A DNA stretch of 64,000 nucleotides, taken from Bradyrhizobium sp. RP6 (GTDB taxonomy: Bacteria > Pseudomonadota > Alphaproteobacteria > Rhizobiales > Xanthobacteraceae). This document shows positions 24,481 through 33,450 of this stretch, piece by piece. Every line of letters starts with the position of its first letter. The stretch's first letter is position 1. The notes beneath the pieces are model-generated. The model saw only the letters and a list, made by a program, of their open reading frames with translations. It made no database searches and was not told the DNA's origin. The translations under genes were made by a program, and so were the position numbers. Where the stretch lies: NCBI RefSeq assembly GCF_003837805.1, contig NZ_RQIT01000003.1, positions 310,001 through 374,000 on the forward strand. The letters run 5' to 3'.

Positions 24481-25628
24481 CGGTTGCGCTCCGACTTCAC
24501 GTAGATCTTCTGCCGCTTGAAGGTGGCGCGCTTGTAGAGCGGGAACAGCTGGAAGAAGAGCTTGATCTTGAGCCAGCGGCCGTAGAGCCCGAGGGGCTCG
24601 AACAGCACGAACAACACGATGATGATGCCGTAGATCGCGCCTTTCAGGCCGTTGAGCGATGCGAAAGCCGCGACGCTCGACTGGATGCTTCCCGCGGTGG
24701 CCGGGCTAGCGCCGAAGGTCGCGGCGATGCCGGCGATGATGCCGGGCATGTCGTCCTTGAGATAGGTGAGGAACGGGTCGATCATCACGATGAAGATCGC
24801 GCCCAGCACCGCACCATGCAGGCTGAAGGTGCCGCCGATCAGGATCACGATGATGAACTCGATCGAGAGCTGCAGCGTGAACATCTCCGGCGAGATGAAG
24901 GAGAGCTTGTGCGCGAACAGAACGCCGGCAAAACCGGTGATCGCCGCCGAAATGGCAAAGGACTTCACCTTGTAGAGCGCGACATTGACGCCCATGCTGC
25001 GCGCCGCCGTTTCGCTGTCGCGGATCGCGACAAAGGCACGGCCGGTCGGCGAGCGCAGCAGGTTTAGCGTGCCGACGATGGTCAGCACCAGCACGGCAAG
25101 ACAGAGGTAATAGAAGGTCGGACTGTCGCGCGGCACGGTGACGCCGAGCAGCGACAGCGTCTTGACCCGCATGCCCTCGTTGCCATGCGTGACGCTCTCC
25201 CAGCGCGCCAGGATCTCCTCGACGATCAGGGCAAAGGAGATGGTGGCGATGACGAGATAAATGCCGGTGAGCCGCAGGGCAGGAAAGCCGACCATCGCGC
25301 CGATGATGCCGGTCAAGAGTCCGGCGGCGAGGAAGTAGACCGGGAACGGCACGTTGTATGTCTGCAAATAGGCCGCGGTGTAGGCCCCGATCGCGAGGAA
25401 CGCAGCGTGCCCGAGCGAAGCCTGGCCGGTGAAGCCGGTCAGGATCAAGAGCGCCACGCCGACGATTGCATAGATGCAGACGAAGACGAGCTGGCTCATC
25501 AGATAGCTGGAGAGCACATAGGGCGCGATCAGCAGCAGCGCGAGCAGGATGCCGTAGGAGACGACGTAGCCCGAATGCGGGAACAGCTTGATGTCGTCTT
25601 CGTAGTCGGTCTTGAACAGGAAGCGCAT
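24477..25628 (-). CDS. Branched-chain-type ABC transporter permease (LivM-like)
   Basis: A 383-aa permease with about nine or ten hydrophobic segments. The LivM motifs 'ILTGFTGQASLGHAAFLAIGAY' region (about residues 65-85) and 'SETAARSMGVNVALYKVKSFA' coupling loop are clear. The ATG at 25628 gives a family-length protein. The longer open frame upstream overlaps the LivH-like gene and is not used. The C-terminus carries a basic cytoplasmic tail. It pairs with the LivH-like permease 5 nt upstream. Confidence 0.92.
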   Translation of the reverse strand: MRFLFKTDYEDDIKLFPHSGYVVSYGILLALLLIAPYVLSSYLMSQLVFVCIYAIVGVALLILTGFTGQASLGHAAFLAIGAYTAAYLQTYNVPFPVYFLAAGLLTGIIGAMVGFPALRLTGIYLVIATISFALIVEEILARWESVTHGNEGMRVKTLSLLGVTVPRDSPTFYYLCLAVLVLTIVGTLNLLRSPTGRAFVAIRDSETAARSMGVNVALYKVKSFAISAAITGFAGVLFAHKLSFISPEMFTLQLSIEFIIVILIGGTFSLHGAVLGAIFIVMIDPFLTYLKDDMPGIIAGIAATFGASPATAGSIQSSVAAFASLNGLKGAIYGIIIVLFVLFEPLGLYGRWLKIKLFFQLFPLYKRATFKRQKIYVKSERNR

Positions 25629-25633
25629 GGCGT

Positions 25634-26509
25634 TCAGACCTTCTTGCGGACGTGGAGGCCGAACAAGCCTTCGGGCTTCAAGAGCAACACGGTCAGCAGC
25701 ACGACATAGGGCGCGACGTCCTTCCAGCCTTCGGGCAGGTAGAAGCCGGCCATGCTCTCGATCACGCCGATCAGGACGCCGCCGACCACGGCGCCCGGGA
25801 TCGAGCCGAAGCCGCCGAGCACGGCGGCAGGAAACGCCTTGAGGCCGAGCACGAGACCGACATTCGAGTGGATGAAGGTGATGGGCGCCAGCAGCACGCC
25901 GGCGCAGGTCGCGACCGCCGCGCTGATCGCCCAGACGACCGACACCACGCGCTTGACCGGAATGCCCATATAGTAGGCTGCGAGCATGTTCTCGGAGCTG
26001 GCGCGCATCGCGGTGCCAAGCGTGGTCTTGTTGAAGAACAGCCACAGCAGCGTGCACAGGATCATCGTCGCCGCGATCACCGAGAGCTTGTCGTAGGCGA
26101 GCACCAGCGAGCCCATCCGCAGCACGCCCTGGCTGAACGGCGTCTCGATCTTCAGGTCGTCGGTGCCCCAGATCATGCCGGCGACCGAGCGCAGGAAATA
26201 GCCCAGCCCAATCGTTGCCATGATGATCGAGAACTGCGGATAGCCGAGGATCGGCCGCACCACGACGCGCTCCGCCACCATGCCGAACAGAGCCATCGCC
26301 GCCACCGCACCGGCAAAGCCGATCCAGTAGTTCAGGCCCATCATGCCGATGAAGGTGAAGGCGAAGAAGCCGCCCAGCATCATCAGGTCGCCCTGGGCGA
26401 AGTTGACGACCTCGGTGGCCTTGTAGACGAGCACAAAGCCGAGCGCGATCAGGCCGTAGACGCAGCCGAGCGCAACACCGCTGACCAGCTGCTGAACAAA
26501 ATCCAGCAT
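25634..26509 (-). CDS. Branched-chain-type ABC transporter permease (LivH-like)
   Basis: A 291-aa permease. 'QQLVSGVALGCVYGLIALGF' at the N-terminus and 'EVVNFAQGDLMMLGG' are LivH hallmarks, and eight or so hydrophobic segments follow. The start at 26509 is chosen because residue 1 then precedes the conserved N-terminal helix by only a few residues. An upstream in-frame ATG at 26623 adds 38 polar residues not seen in the family. It is the first gene of the leftward operon livH-M-G-F-acyl-CoA synthetase-livK. Confidence 0.92.
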   Translation of the reverse strand: MLDFVQQLVSGVALGCVYGLIALGFVLVYKATEVVNFAQGDLMMLGGFFAFTFIGMMGLNYWIGFAGAVAAMALFGMVAERVVVRPILGYPQFSIIMATIGLGYFLRSVAGMIWGTDDLKIETPFSQGVLRMGSLVLAYDKLSVIAATMILCTLLWLFFNKTTLGTAMRASSENMLAAYYMGIPVKRVVSVVWAISAAVATCAGVLLAPITFIHSNVGLVLGLKAFPAAVLGGFGSIPGAVVGGVLIGVIESMAGFYLPEGWKDVAPYVVLLTVLLLKPEGLFGLHVRKKV

Positions 26510-26622
26510 CGACGCGCGTCCTCCCGATGCAGCCGGCGGTTCTTCCTGACCGCCTCGCCGCATCTTGTGTCCAGTCGCTACGCAGTCGTTTCGCTGCGTT
26601 AGCGCCATTTGTCCCGGCGCCA

Positions 26623-26651
26623 ATTCAGCCTGAACGCCCGCGCGCTGTCAA
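26623..26651 (-). promoter_or_regulatory. Candidate sigma-70 type promoter of the liv-type operon
   Basis: On the minus strand a perfect -35 box TTGACA (26651-26646) is followed after 17 nt by CTGAAT (26628-26623). The distance to the livH-like start is about 110 nt. The -10 match is weak, so this is a suggestion only. Confidence 0.4.
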
Positions 26652-26771
26652 CAAACGGTGACTTGCCTTTGGTCGATCCCGGATGAGGAATTTGCGTCAA
26701 AACGATTCACCGTGCCGAAATATCTTCGGGGCATGGTCTCGGGGCATGCAGAACCGGATGGTGTGGCCATC

Positions 26772-27517
<746 letters not shown>

Positions 27518-27521
<4 letters not shown>

Positions 27522-29044
27522 ACTCGGCGACGGCGCTGTCGTGGTTTGCCCGCCACGAGCTGCGGCTCGCCTGGCGCGAATGGTTCGCCATGATGACCGG
27601 CGGGCGGCGCAAGCGGGCGCGCGCTACCCTCATCGGCCTGCTCTGCTTCGCCGCGCTGCTGCACCTGCCGGCCTGGGCGGTGATCGGCCGTTTCGCCGAC
27701 CTGCAGCTGCCGCTCGACAAGTCCTCGCTGATCGTGATTTCGGCGACGATCTTTTTCGCCTGGACCTTGATGCTGTCGCAGGCAATCGAATCGGTGACGC
27801 GGGTGTTCTACGCCCGCGCCGATCTCGGCCTGATCATGTCCTCGCCGGCGCGGCTCGCCAATCTGTTCTCGGTCCGCATCGCCGCCATCGCGCTGACCGT
27901 CACCGTGCTCGCGCTGCTGTTCTCGACACCGTTCATCGACGTGCTGGTGATCGGCGGCGGCGCGCGCTGGCTTGCCGCCTTCGGCGTCGTCGTTGCGATG
28001 GGCCTGTCGGCCGCGGCGATCGCGATCGCCGTCACCATTCTCTTGTTCCGCCTGATCGGCCCGGCGCGAACGCGCCTGATCGCCCAGATTCTCGCCGCGA
28101 TCATCGGCGCGGGCTTTGTGATCGCGGTCCAGGTCGCGGCCATCATGTCCTACGGCACGCTGTCGCGCTTCACCATTCTGACCTCGGGGAGCCTTGCCGC
28201 CTACGCGCCCGAAATCGACAGCATCTGGTGGTGGCCGGCGCGGGCAACGATGGGCGACCATGAGGCCCTGCTGCTGCTTCTCGCGCTGGCTCTCGTGCTG
28301 CTCGGCGGCGTGATGGCGATCTTCTCGCACCGCTTCGCCGACACCGCGATCGATGCGGCGGCGCATGGCGCATCCGGCCGCGTCCGCACCAGAAAGCGCC
28401 CGTTCCGCGGCGGTTCGCGCCAGCAGGCGCTGCGACGGAAGGAGTTCATGCTGCTCTGGCGCGATCCCTGGCTGATCTCGCAGACTCTGATGCAGCTGCT
28501 TTATCTGGTGCCGCCGGCCTTGCTGCTCTGGCGCAACTTTGCCGACAGCTCCGCGGCGCTGACGCTGATCACGCCTGTCATCGTGATGGCGGCCGGACAG
28601 CTGGCCGGCGGGCTGGCCTGGCTGACGATCTCGGGCGAGGACGCCCCTGACCTCGTCGCCACAGCGCCGCTGATGTCATCCAGCGTCATCCGCGCCAAGA
28701 TCGAGGTGGTGCTGATCGCAATCGCCGTGATCTTCAGCCCTCTGGTCGCGGCGCTGGCCTTCGCCTCGCCGTTCCAGGCGGCCATCAGCGCCGGCGCGAT
28801 CGTCATCGCCGCGGCCTCGGCGACGGCGATCCAGCTCTGGTTCCGGGTGCAGGCCCGGCGCAGCCAATTCCGCCGCCGCCAGACCTCGTCGCGGCTGGCG
28901 ACCTTCGCCGAGGCCTTCTCCTCGATCGGCTGGGCGGCGAGCGCGGCCCTGCTGCTCGCCCTGCCCTTCGCCGGCCTCATCAGCGGCCTGATTACCGCGG
29001 GCCTCGTCGCGATCACTTGGAAGTTCAGCCCGAGACGAGAGTGA
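27518..29044 (+). CDS. ABC-2 type exporter permease
   Basis: A 508-aa membrane protein with about 10-12 hydrophobic segments in two halves, separated by a basic loop near residues 290-315 ('GRVRTRKRPFRGGSRQQALRRKE'-type sequence). It starts 4 nt inside the ATPase gene (ATGA). No substrate-specific motif is evident. It resembles large two-half ABC-2 permeases that pair with a single ATPase. The Arg-rich C-terminal region before the last two helices is unusual. Export of a lipid, drug or peptide are all possible. Confidence 0.8.
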
Positions 29045-29067
29045 GGCGGAAATGGCTCCCCTTGAAA

Positions 29068-29087
29068 GTAAGGCTAAATTGCCTTAC
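29068..29087. promoter_or_regulatory. Palindromic operator candidate of the toxin-antitoxin operon
   Basis: GTAAGGC (29068-29074) and GCCTTAC (29081-29087) are perfect inverted repeats around a 6-nt AT spacer, 25 bp before the antitoxin ATG. AbrB/MazE-type antitoxins bind such sites as dimers to autoregulate their operons. Confidence 0.65.
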
Positions 29088-29112
29088 TAACTGACCTAAC
29101 AAGGAGACGCGG

Positions 29113-29367
29113 ATGAGCACGCTGACCGTCACCGCGAAGGGGCAGGTTACGCTCCGCAAGGACCTCCTGGAGCACCTTGGCGTGCATCCGGGCGACAAGA
29201 TCTCGATCGAGAAACTCCCCGGAGGACGGGTCGAGGTGAAAGCCGCGCGACCCGCCGGGAAGATCTCGGATGCCTTCGGTTTCCTGAAAGGAAAGACCAA
29301 CAATCGATCGCTGTCGATCGAGGAAATGAACGAGGTCATCGCCGAGGGCTGGGCCGGCAAGCGGTGA
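29113..29367 (+). CDS. AbrB/MazE/SpoVT-type antitoxin (VapB-like)
   Basis: An 84-aa protein. The swapped-hairpin DNA-binding fold is evident in 'TLTVTAKGQVTLRKDLLEHLGVHPGDKI' (residues 3-30), which is characteristic of AbrB-family antitoxins. The C-terminal half, 'ISDAFGFLKGK...LSIEEMNEVIAEGW', is the usual toxin-wrapping segment. AAGGAGACGCGG provides a strong ribosome site. It overlaps the toxin gene by 4 nt (GTGA) and is preceded by a palindromic operator candidate. It is expected to neutralise the adjacent PIN-domain RNase and repress the operon. Confidence 0.9.
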   Translation: MSTLTVTAKGQVTLRKDLLEHLGVHPGDKISIEKLPGGRVEVKAARPAGKISDAFGFLKGKTNNRSLSIEEMNEVIAEGWAGKR

Positions 29368-29768
29368 AGATAACACCCGACACCAATGTCCTGGTGCGAA
29401 TTTTGGTCCGCGATCATGCTGAACAGAGCAAAGTGGCCGAAGCCCTTCTCGAGAAGGCCGACCTCATCGCCATTTCGATCCCCGCATTATGTGAACTGAC
29501 CTGGGTTCTCTCTCGCGGCTACGAGACGTCGGCTGCCGACATCGCGGCTTCGATCCGGCACTTGATCGGTGCTTCCAATACGGTCGTAGACCGGCCCGCG
29601 GCCGAAGCCGGATTGGCGTTCCTCGACGCCGGAGGTGATTTCGCTGATGGCGTCATCGCCCACGAAGGCAACTGGCTTGGAGCCGAGACCTTCGTCTCCT
29701 TCGACAACAGGGCCGTGAAACTGATCGAGGCGAGCGGCGGATTGGCGCGATTGGCCGGCGGCACATGA
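29364..29768 (+). CDS. PIN-domain ribonuclease toxin (VapC-like)
   Basis: A 134-aa protein with the PIN active-site acidic residues: Asp6 in 'TPDTNVLVR', Glu44 in 'PALCELTWVL', 'DFADGVIAHE' near residue 93 and 'FVSFDNRAVKL' near the C-terminus. Such toxins cleave RNA when freed from their antitoxin. The start is GTG at 29364, overlapping the antitoxin stop, which keeps toxin translation coupled to and lower than antitoxin translation. Confidence 0.9.
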   Translation: MKITPDTNVLVRILVRDHAEQSKVAEALLEKADLIAISIPALCELTWVLSRGYETSAADIAASIRHLIGASNTVVDRPAAEAGLAFLDAGGDFADGVIAHEGNWLGAETFVSFDNRAVKLIEASGGLARLAGGT

Positions 29769-29827
29769 CGCCAGGACCATTCGTCGCTACACTCGAAATG
29801 TCGGTGATGAGTGGCGGACGGTGCTTC

Positions 29828-30643
29828 ATGTCTCGATTGGTGCTGACGGCTATTGCCTTCCTCGGATGGTTGATGGCTCCTGCGCTGGCCCAGCAGCCGC
29901 TTCAACGCAGCGAATGCCTCGCGATGGCGAACGCGGCTCCCCGCGCGCTGCCGGTCGCGTTCCAGCGGGCCGCAGCAGCGAGCGAGGTCGAGATCACCTA
30001 TGCCGGCCATTCCACTTATTTCATCGACACGCCCGCCGGCCTGCGCATCGCGACCGACTATAGCGGCGCATACCAGGTGGGACGATTGCCCGACGTCGTC
30101 ACCATGAACCGGGCGCACAGCACGCACTATTCCTTGTATCCCGACAAGCGCATTCCCCATGTGCTGCATGGGTGGAGCGATGACGGCAAGCCGGCGATCG
30201 TGTCGCAGCGCATCAGCGACACCTTCATCCGCAATGTCACGACCGACATCCGCCGCTATTTCGCCGACGATGCCGGCAGCGACATGATCCGCGACGGCAA
30301 TTCCATCTTCATCTTCGAGGCCGCCGGCCTCTGCATCGGCCATCTCGGCCACCTCCACCACAAGCTGGACGACAGCCATTTCGCCCAGATCGGACGGCTC
30401 GACATCGTGATGGTGCCGATCGACGGCACCTACACCATGTCATTGGACGGCATCTCCGAAATCACCAAGCGGCTGCGCGCCTCGGTGGTGCTGCCGATGC
30501 ACCGCTTCGCCACCCCGCTCGACGACTTCATGCGCCGGATCGGCCAGCAGTTCGAGATCGACCGGCGCATAGAGCGCTCGTTCCGGATGTCGCGCGATGC
30601 GCTGCCGCCGAAGCCGACCGTGATCATCCTCGACGGGGTCTGA
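29828..30643 (+). CDS. Exported metallo-beta-lactamase-fold protein (UlaG-like)
   Basis: A 271-aa protein with a signal peptide when started at 29828 (hydrophobic stretch ending 'APALAQ'). Metal-binding MBL-fold features are reduced: 'ITYAGHSTYFIDTPAGLRI', 'VTMNRAHSTHYS', 'IGHLGHLHH' and 'VVLPMHRF' supply histidines in the UlaG-like order, but the classical HxHxDH is replaced by 'NRAHSTHYS'. A longer frame starts at 29765, overlapping the toxin stop by 4 nt; I prefer the signal-peptide start. The substrate is unknown. It could be read through from the toxin-antitoxin operon. Confidence 0.78.
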   Translation: MSRLVLTAIAFLGWLMAPALAQQPLQRSECLAMANAAPRALPVAFQRAAAASEVEITYAGHSTYFIDTPAGLRIATDYSGAYQVGRLPDVVTMNRAHSTHYSLYPDKRIPHVLHGWSDDGKPAIVSQRISDTFIRNVTTDIRRYFADDAGSDMIRDGNSIFIFEAAGLCIGHLGHLHHKLDDSHFAQIGRLDIVMVPIDGTYTMSLDGISEITKRLRASVVLPMHRFATPLDDFMRRIGQQFEIDRRIERSFRMSRDALPPKPTVIILDGV

Positions 30644-30708
30644 GGCGCAATTTTCTCCAAGCCGACTGTCGACCTTTGGTGCTGATCTCCTCGCGACAGG
30701 AGATCGAC

Positions 30709-31230
30709 ATGACCGACTTTGCGAGATTGTTGCAGGCGGACGGACCGAATCCCGAGCACGCAGCGGCGCTTCAGCTTTACGGCCGCTTCGTCGGCGACTG
30801 GGATGCCGAGATCACGGCCCATGGGCCAGGCGGAACGAAACACGTGGCGCCCGGCGAGATCCATTTTGGCTGGGTTCTGGAAGGGCGCGCCGTGCAGGAC
30901 GTCTGGATCATCCCCCGCGCTGCAGACGGGGCCGCCTTCCCGATCGCCGGAAACTGGTACGGCACGACGCTGCGCGTCTATGACCCCGCCATTTCCGCGT
31001 GGCGGATCTCCTGGTTCGATCCCGCGCGCTGCGTGTTCCGCCAGCAGATCGGCCGTCCGCGCGGCAAGGACATCGTGCAGGAAGGCACCACCGAAGCCGG
31101 CGAGCTGACGCGCTGGAGCTTCACCGGGATCAGCCAGGACTCCTTCCATTGGCTCGGCGAGGCCAAGTCCGCAGCAGCACGGGATTGGCGGTTAATGGTG
31201 GAGGTCAAAGCACGACGGCGCAGGCCATGA
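30709..31230 (+). CDS. Conserved protein of unknown function (lipocalin-like/DUF1579-type barrel suspected)
   Basis: A 173-aa soluble protein with no signal peptide. The ATG at 30709 follows ACAGGAGATCGAC, a very good ribosome site. 'LYGRFVGDWDAEITAHGPGG' followed by 'GEIHFGWVLEGRAVQDVWIIP' and alternating hydrophobic strands look like a small beta-barrel of the DUF1579/lipocalin-like kind. 'GNWYGTTLRVYDPAISAWRI' continues the pattern. Function cannot be stated. It lies 65 bp after the MBL-fold gene on the same strand. Confidence 0.75.
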   Translation: MTDFARLLQADGPNPEHAAALQLYGRFVGDWDAEITAHGPGGTKHVAPGEIHFGWVLEGRAVQDVWIIPRAADGAAFPIAGNWYGTTLRVYDPAISAWRISWFDPARCVFRQQIGRPRGKDIVQEGTTEAGELTRWSFTGISQDSFHWLGEAKSAAARDWRLMVEVKARRRRP

Positions 31231-31252
31231 GCTGGCCATGATATCGAAACGA

Positions 31253-31288
31253 GAAGAGGGGCCGGGATGTTGATCCCGCCCGCTCTTC
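31253..31288. terminator. Bidirectional terminator-like hairpin
   Basis: A 16-bp stem (14 of 16 pairs) with GTTG loop lies between convergent genes ending at 31230 and 31331. There is no pronounced T-run on either side, so termination efficiency is uncertain. Confidence 0.5.
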
Positions 31289-31330
31289 GTCGTGGCCGCT
31301 GGGAAGCGTCCTTGAAGCGCTATGTCCGCT

Positions 31331-31780
31331 TTAGCCGGCACCCATCAGCGAGGCCGGACGGCGCTCGCCGGTGGAGACGAACATCTTCTTCAGCTTGTTG
31401 ACGACGCGGATCAGGAAGCCGATCATCACCGGATTGGTCTTGCGGCAGAACGCGATCTTCTTGACGTGCCCTTCGACGTGCCATTTGGCATGCGCGCCGT
31501 CGCGGAAGAAGATGACATCGCCGGGCCCGTAGCGCTTGGGCGGCATGCCGTCGCTTTCGAGCACGATCGATCCTTCCATGATCATGATCGTCTCGTCGAT
31601 GTCGTAGTACCAGTTGAAGCGTCCTTCGGTGCAGTGCCAGATGATGGTCTGGGCGGTGCCGTCGGCGCTGGTCGACAGGACGCGGGAGCTTGATACCGGA
31701 TTGCCCTCGATGATCCAGGACGGCTCGATCGGCCGCAGCTCGAGGTCCACATTGAAATTGCCGACTTCAATCAATGACAT
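31331..31780 (-). CDS. Cupin-domain protein
   Basis: A 149-aa protein with a single cupin barrel (about residues 40-110). 'NWYYDIDETIMIMEGSIVLES' and 'GPGDVIFFRDGAHAKWHV' are the two cupin motifs; only some of the usual metal ligands are present. This subgroup resembles DUF861/EutQ-type small cupins. The C-terminus is a basic helix ('LIRVVNKLKKMFV'). No operon partner: the genes on both sides are more than 100 bp away. Substrate unknown. Confidence 0.82.
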   Translation of the reverse strand: MSLIEVGNFNVDLELRPIEPSWIIEGNPVSSSRVLSTSADGTAQTIIWHCTEGRFNWYYDIDETIMIMEGSIVLESDGMPPKRYGPGDVIFFRDGAHAKWHVEGHVKKIAFCRKTNPVMIGFLIRVVNKLKKMFVSTGERRPASLMGAG

Positions 31781-32080
31781 CTGCTTCCTCGGGAAATGAT
31801 ATTTGCGGCCGAATCTCGGCCGGGAGTGTCTCGAAAGATGCTCGGACGCTAGTCGCCCGTTTCTAATTCTTTCTTACATCGATTTCGAAAATCTACCGGA
31901 AGCGACAGGTGCAAACGGTTAACGTCGCAATTCCCTTGCAAATCCGCGAACATGACCCGGTCCTTCCCGGGTGCGACAAAGCGCGCAACGGCACTGGGAC
32001 GAAGTCCGGCAACGCCGTTGCGGCCGATGCACCGGCCGCGGCGGCGCGGCTCGTCCGCTACCGAAGAGAGTTACCGCAGG
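31781..32080. other. 300-bp intergenic region, no gene seen
   Basis: The left part is AT-richer (31850-31900) and probably carries the promoter of the cupin gene on the minus strand. The right part is GC-rich leader-like sequence downstream of the aminopeptidase. A GTG-initiated frame on the plus strand begins here and runs into the aminopeptidase gene antisense; it has no recognisable features. Confidence 0.5.
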
Positions 32081-33337
32081 CTACTTCGCCCACTCGCCCT
32101 TGCGGAACACCGGCACCTTGCTGCCGTCCGCCAAAATGCCGTCGATATCGGTCTCGGCCGAGCCGATCATCCAGTCGATATGGATCAGGCTCTGGTTGCC
32201 GCCTTGCGCCGCGATCTGCTGCGGCGTGAGCTGGGCGCCGTTGACGAAGCATTTCGAATAGCACTGGCCGAGCGCGATGTGAGACGCTGCGTTCTCGTCG
32301 AACAACGTGTTGTAGAACAACAGTCCGCTCTGGGAGATCGGCGAAGAATGCGGCACCAGCGCCACTTCGCCGAGGCGCCGGGCGCCCTCGTCGGTGTCGA
32401 GCACCTTGTTCAGCACCTCGGCGCCGCGCGAGGCTTTTGCGTCGACGATCTTGCCGTCCTCGAAGCGCACGGCGATGTTGTCGATCAGCGTGCCTTGATA
32501 GGACAGCGGCTTCGAGCTCACGACATGGCCGTAGACCCGGCGGCAATGCGGCGTTGTGAAGACCTCTTCGGTCGGGATATTGGCGTTACAGCTGATGCCG
32601 TTCTTGGAGAGCGAGGCGCCGCCTTCCCATTCGTGGCCGTCGGCAAGTCCGATGGTGAGGTCGGTGCCGGGACCCGAATATTGCAGCGCGCGGAAGCGCT
32701 GGCCGTTGAGCCAGTTGGTGCGCTCGCGCAGCACCGCATTGTGGCTCGCCCAATTGCCCATCGCGTCCTCGCGATCGACGCGGGACGCGGCGAAAATCGC
32801 ATCCGCGAGCTTGCCGACCGCGACGTCCTCGGGATCATCCGGGAACACCAGCTTCGCCCAGGACGGGCTCGGATAGGCGATGATGTTCCAGTTGGTATCG
32901 AAATTGACGATCTTCTCCAGCGCGGGCTGATAGGCCATCGAATTCGCCTTGCTCGCGCGCGCCACCTTGGAGGGATCCTCGCCCGACAGCAGCATCGGGT
33001 TGTCGCCGACGATGGCGAGCCGTGCGGTGTTGTCCGAGAACGCCTTCGCCATGCCCTCGTAGAGCCAGCCGGCGGCACGATCGAAACTGGCGTCGTGGCC
33101 ATGGCGATAGCGCGCCAGCGTCATCTCCTCGTCCGACAGGATCGGCGTCACGAGGCCCGCGCCGGCCTTGTAGGCATGCACGGCGATCCGCCGCACCAGC
33201 GGCAGCGCGATCGCGGGCGCCGTCAGAAGCAGATCCTGTCCCGGCCGCAAGCCCAGGCCCACCTTCACCGCCACCTCGGCCAGCCGGTCGAGCTTCGCGG
33301 GATCGATGGGAGTGGAGATATTGCGTTGGTCAGTCAT
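32081..33337 (-). CDS. M29-family aminopeptidase (AmpS/AmpT-like)
   Basis: A 418-aa cytosolic metalloaminopeptidase removing N-terminal amino acids from peptides. Family hallmarks are 'NTARLAIVGDNPMLLSGEDP', 'YPSPSWAKLVFP', 'TDLTIGLADGHEWEGG', 'NIPTEEVFTTPH' (metal-ligand Glu and His) and 'VDAKASRGAEVL'. C-terminal 'IHIDWMIGS' supplies further ligands. The ATG at 33337 has AGAGGGCCCGGC before it. It is 113 bp downstream of the PcaB-like gene in the same direction and could share its transcript. Confidence 0.93.
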   Translation of the reverse strand: MTDQRNISTPIDPAKLDRLAEVAVKVGLGLRPGQDLLLTAPAIALPLVRRIAVHAYKAGAGLVTPILSDEEMTLARYRHGHDASFDRAAGWLYEGMAKAFSDNTARLAIVGDNPMLLSGEDPSKVARASKANSMAYQPALEKIVNFDTNWNIIAYPSPSWAKLVFPDDPEDVAVGKLADAIFAASRVDREDAMGNWASHNAVLRERTNWLNGQRFRALQYSGPGTDLTIGLADGHEWEGGASLSKNGISCNANIPTEEVFTTPHCRRVYGHVVSSKPLSYQGTLIDNIAVRFEDGKIVDAKASRGAEVLNKVLDTDEGARRLGEVALVPHSSPISQSGLLFYNTLFDENAASHIALGQCYSKCFVNGAQLTPQQIAAQGGNQSLIHIDWMIGSAETDIDGILADGSKVPVFRKGEWAK

Positions 33338-33450
33338 GCCGGGCCCTCTGCCGAAAGTCTCTCGCTCAATCTAAGTCTAGCATCGCAAGACACAAGTGTG
33401 CGAGCGTCTTGCAACGCACGAAAGATACGCAGTTTCACGCATTTTGGTTT

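Noticed and set aside
31909..32229. Plus-strand GTG frame of 106 codons next to the aminopeptidase
   Set aside because: Most of it is antisense to the aminopeptidase; it has Pro/Arg/Ser-rich composition and no ribosome site.
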